From NCBI RefSeq assembly GCF_004116465.1, contig NZ_PDJV01000001.1, positions 62,001 to 126,000 of the forward strand: DNA of 64,000 nt, given 5' to 3'. Below the pieces are notes generated by a model. The model ran no database searches. It was not told the origin of the DNA and saw nothing but the letters and a program-made list of their open reading frames with translations. The translations under genes and the position numbers were made by a program. Source of the stretch: Arcobacter sp. F2176. GTDB taxonomy: Bacteria > Campylobacterota > Campylobacteria > Campylobacterales > Arcobacteraceae. This document shows, in pieces, positions 62,435 through 64,000 of the stretch (position 1 is the first letter of the stretch; each line of letters starts with the position of its first letter).

Positions 62435-63499
62435 TTACAAGTTCAATCTTCTAATTGGCTCAGCTAAAGGTTTTGCATAATAGTACCCTTGTATATAATC
62501 AACTCCAATTTCTTTTACGGTATTTAACTCTTCAATCGTTTCAACACCTTCTGCTAGAAGTTTTATTCCATTTTCATGTGATATTTGTCTAAGAGCTTTG
62601 TAAATAGATTGTTTCATAGTATCATTTTGTATATTGTCAATTATATTTCTATCTACTTTTAGAATATCTGGTTTTATATCGATAATCATATTTAAAGATG
62701 AATATCCTTCCCCTACATCATCTAATGCAATTAAAAAGCCTTTTTCTCGGTAAAAATTAAGTATTTTTTTCAAATGCTCTTTATCTTGTACTTTTTCTGT
62801 TTCAACTACTTCAAAAATGATATTTTTGGGATCATAATCTAATTGTTTTGCCCATTTAACTGTGGCTTGAAGACAAAATTCAGGATCGTATATAGAAGTT
62901 GGCAAGAAATTAATAAATATTTTTTTATTTATTCTTTTAGTTGCAGCTGTTTTAAGAGCTGTTTCTCTACATATTTGATCAAGTTTAAAGTTTGTATTAT
63001 TTCTAGTTGATTTTTTAAAAATTTCATCTGGATACATTAGTGATCCATCTGGGTAAACACCTCTTATCAAAGCTTCATATCCAAAAATAGAGTTTTTTTT
63101 CATATCAATGATTGGTTGAAAATGTGAAGTAAAACTTTTATTATATAATATATCAAAAAAAGAAGCATCTTTTATAAAATTTAGATATAAGAAGAGTGGT
63201 TTTGACTTTAATACAGTATTTATAGTAAGTGGATGTCTATGATTTTCTATAAAAACTCTTATCTCTTTTTGTTCTTCTTCTGAGAACTTTTCAATTAATA
63301 AATTAGCATTTTCTTCAAAAAACAAATTTGGATTTAAAGAGATAAAAGAGCATATATTTTCATTTATATTTGTTTCTAGTCCTAATTCATTCACATACAT
63401 CTGTGTTTTTTTTAATAACTCATCTATATTTGAAATAAAATGAACAGTTGATTCACTTCCACAAATATTAAACTCTTCTTTACACGAACATTGAATCAT
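62435..63499 (-). CDS. EAL-domain cyclic di-GMP phosphodiesterase with Cys-rich start
   Basis: A 354-residue soluble protein. The EAL domain (about 120-354) has YEALIRG, the metal Asn in IFINFLP, FEVVETE, ALDDVGEGYSSL, DILKVDR, LAEGVET and the final YIQGYYYAKPL; all key residues are present, so activity is likely. Residues 1-115 form no known domain. They begin MIQCSCKEEFNICG, three cysteines that could bind metal or react with thiols. AAAGGAGATACT precedes the ATG. pdxH lies 10 bases upstream on the same strand. Confidence 0.88.
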   Translation of the reverse strand: MIQCSCKEEFNICGSESTVHFISNIDELLKKTQMYVNELGLETNINENICSFISLNPNLFFEENANLLIEKFSEEEQKEIRVFIENHRHPLTINTVLKSKPLFLYLNFIKDASFFDILYNKSFTSHFQPIIDMKKNSIFGYEALIRGVYPDGSLMYPDEIFKKSTRNNTNFKLDQICRETALKTAATKRINKKIFINFLPTSIYDPEFCLQATVKWAKQLDYDPKNIIFEVVETEKVQDKEHLKKILNFYREKGFLIALDDVGEGYSSLNMIIDIKPDILKVDRNIIDNIQNDTMKQSIYKALRQISHENGIKLLAEGVETIEELNTVKEIGVDYIQGYYYAKPLAEPIRRLNL

Positions 63500-63509
63500 A
63501 GTATCTCCT

Positions 63510-64000
63510 TTATGGTGCTAATCTATTTATTTCCCAATTATTTTTCTCATTTAATTTATACTCAAATCTATCATGAAGCCTATCTTTACCACCTTGCCAA
63601 AACTCAAAAACTTTTGGTTTTATTATATATCCACCCCAAAAAGAGGGGAAAGGTATTTCTCCTTTTACAAATTTATTTTTTATTTCATCAAATTTTGCTT
63701 CAAGTAGACTTCTTGAAGTAATAATTTCACTTTGGTGAGAGACCCAAGCTCCTATTTGACTACCTTTAGGTCGAGAAAGAAAGTATTTTAAAGAATCAGT
63801 TTTACTAATCTTTTCAATTGTTCCTTCTATTTTAACTTGTCTTTCTAATCCTAACCAAGCAAAATGAATTGCAGCATATGGATTTTCTTCTATTTGCCAC
63901 GCTTTTTTACTCTTATAATTTGAAAAAAATACAAAACCATTTTCATCATACAGTTTTAATAAAACTGTCCTAATAGATGGTTTCATATCCTTTCCAACTG
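63510..64000 (-). CDS. pdxH: Pyridoxamine/pyridoxine 5'-phosphate oxidase PdxH (5' end outside window)
   Basis: The frame stays open to the window edge (VGKD precedes the internal Met at 63986), so about 40-50 N-terminal residues are missing. The visible part holds the FMN and substrate blocks of PdxH: SIRTVLLKLYDENGFVFFSNY, AWLGLERQVKIEGTIEKIS, SRPKGSQIGAWVSHQS, PFPSFWGGYIIKPKVFEFWQ and DRLHDRFEY, ending INRLAP as in the family. It oxidises PNP or PMP to pyridoxal phosphate with oxygen. The EAL gene follows after 10 bases. Confidence 0.93.
   Translation of the reverse strand, partial: VGKDMKPSIRTVLLKLYDENGFVFFSNYKSKKAWQIEENPYAAIHFAWLGLERQVKIEGTIEKISKTDSLKYFLSRPKGSQIGAWVSHQSEIITSRSLLEAKFDEIKNKFVKGEIPFPSFWGGYIIKPKVFEFWQGGKDRLHDRFEYKLNEKNNWEINRLAP

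Overview
The window looks like chromosomal DNA of an Arcobacter-type member of the Campylobacterota (Arcobacteraceae). The sequence is very AT-rich throughout. Promoters carry a clear TATAAT-like -10 box with no obvious -35 box. The gene families are typical of that group: a fused CcsBA haem-export protein, histidine kinases with an AHQWRQPL H-box, a serine-ligated TMAO/DMSO reductase paired with a mono-haem cytochrome as in Campylobacter, tripartite tricarboxylate transporters, and many Cache, PAS, GGDEF, EAL and HD-GYP signalling proteins. I see no insertion sequence, prophage, CRISPR array or rRNA. The only tRNA is tRNA-Val(GAC).

Layout. 1-5.0 kb: end of a DUF748 gene, dapE, an unannotated 30-residue peptide gene beside a short terminated RNA, a Cdd1/MmcQ pair, then an ABC-F ATPase / acetyltransferase / P-loop kinase operon preceded by what looks like a four-segment translational attenuator with a five-codon leader ORF. 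5.0-9.6 kb: membrane protein, a transglutaminase-acetyltransferase fusion, SIMPL protein, an anion permease and an unknown protein. 9.7-16.8 kb: response regulator, periplasmic family-5 binding protein and sensor kinase in one overlapping operon, directly upstream of a mono-haem cytochrome and a Tat-exported molybdenum reductase. This resembles TorRTS-TorCA with a different binding-protein family. 16.9-21.2 kb: GyrI-like protein, NhaD antiporter, an EmrE-type exporter, a racemase and a MOSC protein. 21.2-29.2 kb: an HxlR regulator with a possible redox cysteine, divergent from a seven-gene operon of quinone, nitro and enone reductases, two ABM monooxygenases and two exporters, followed by a second nitroreductase. 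29.2-38.8 kb: AEC transporter, ThiI-rhodanese, an internally duplicated leucine-rich-repeat-like protein, a YbiT-type ABC-F, thioesterase, LigA and a methyltransferase. 38.8-46.0 kb: tRNA-Val, a universal stress protein, TctD/TctE, and tctC-tctB-tctA-tctC. Each tctC has the same 23-bp element at the same distance before its start. 46-64 kb: mostly signalling (Cache-PAS kinase, split PAS/chemoreceptor pair, HD-GYP, GGDEF, REC-PAS, EAL), plus PepD, CcsBA, CmoB, a metallo-hydrolase, a DUF455 protein and the 3' part of pdxH.

How the parts may work together. Three regulator-target pairs can be read from the DNA: the Tor-like sensor system with repeats before its cytochrome/reductase genes; TctDE with the repeated tctC element; and the HxlR repressor with a palindrome in the shared intergenic region. 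The attenuator before the ABC-F operon suggests induction by ribosome-stalling compounds. All functional statements are inferred from sequence motifs read by eye; no database search or folding program was run.
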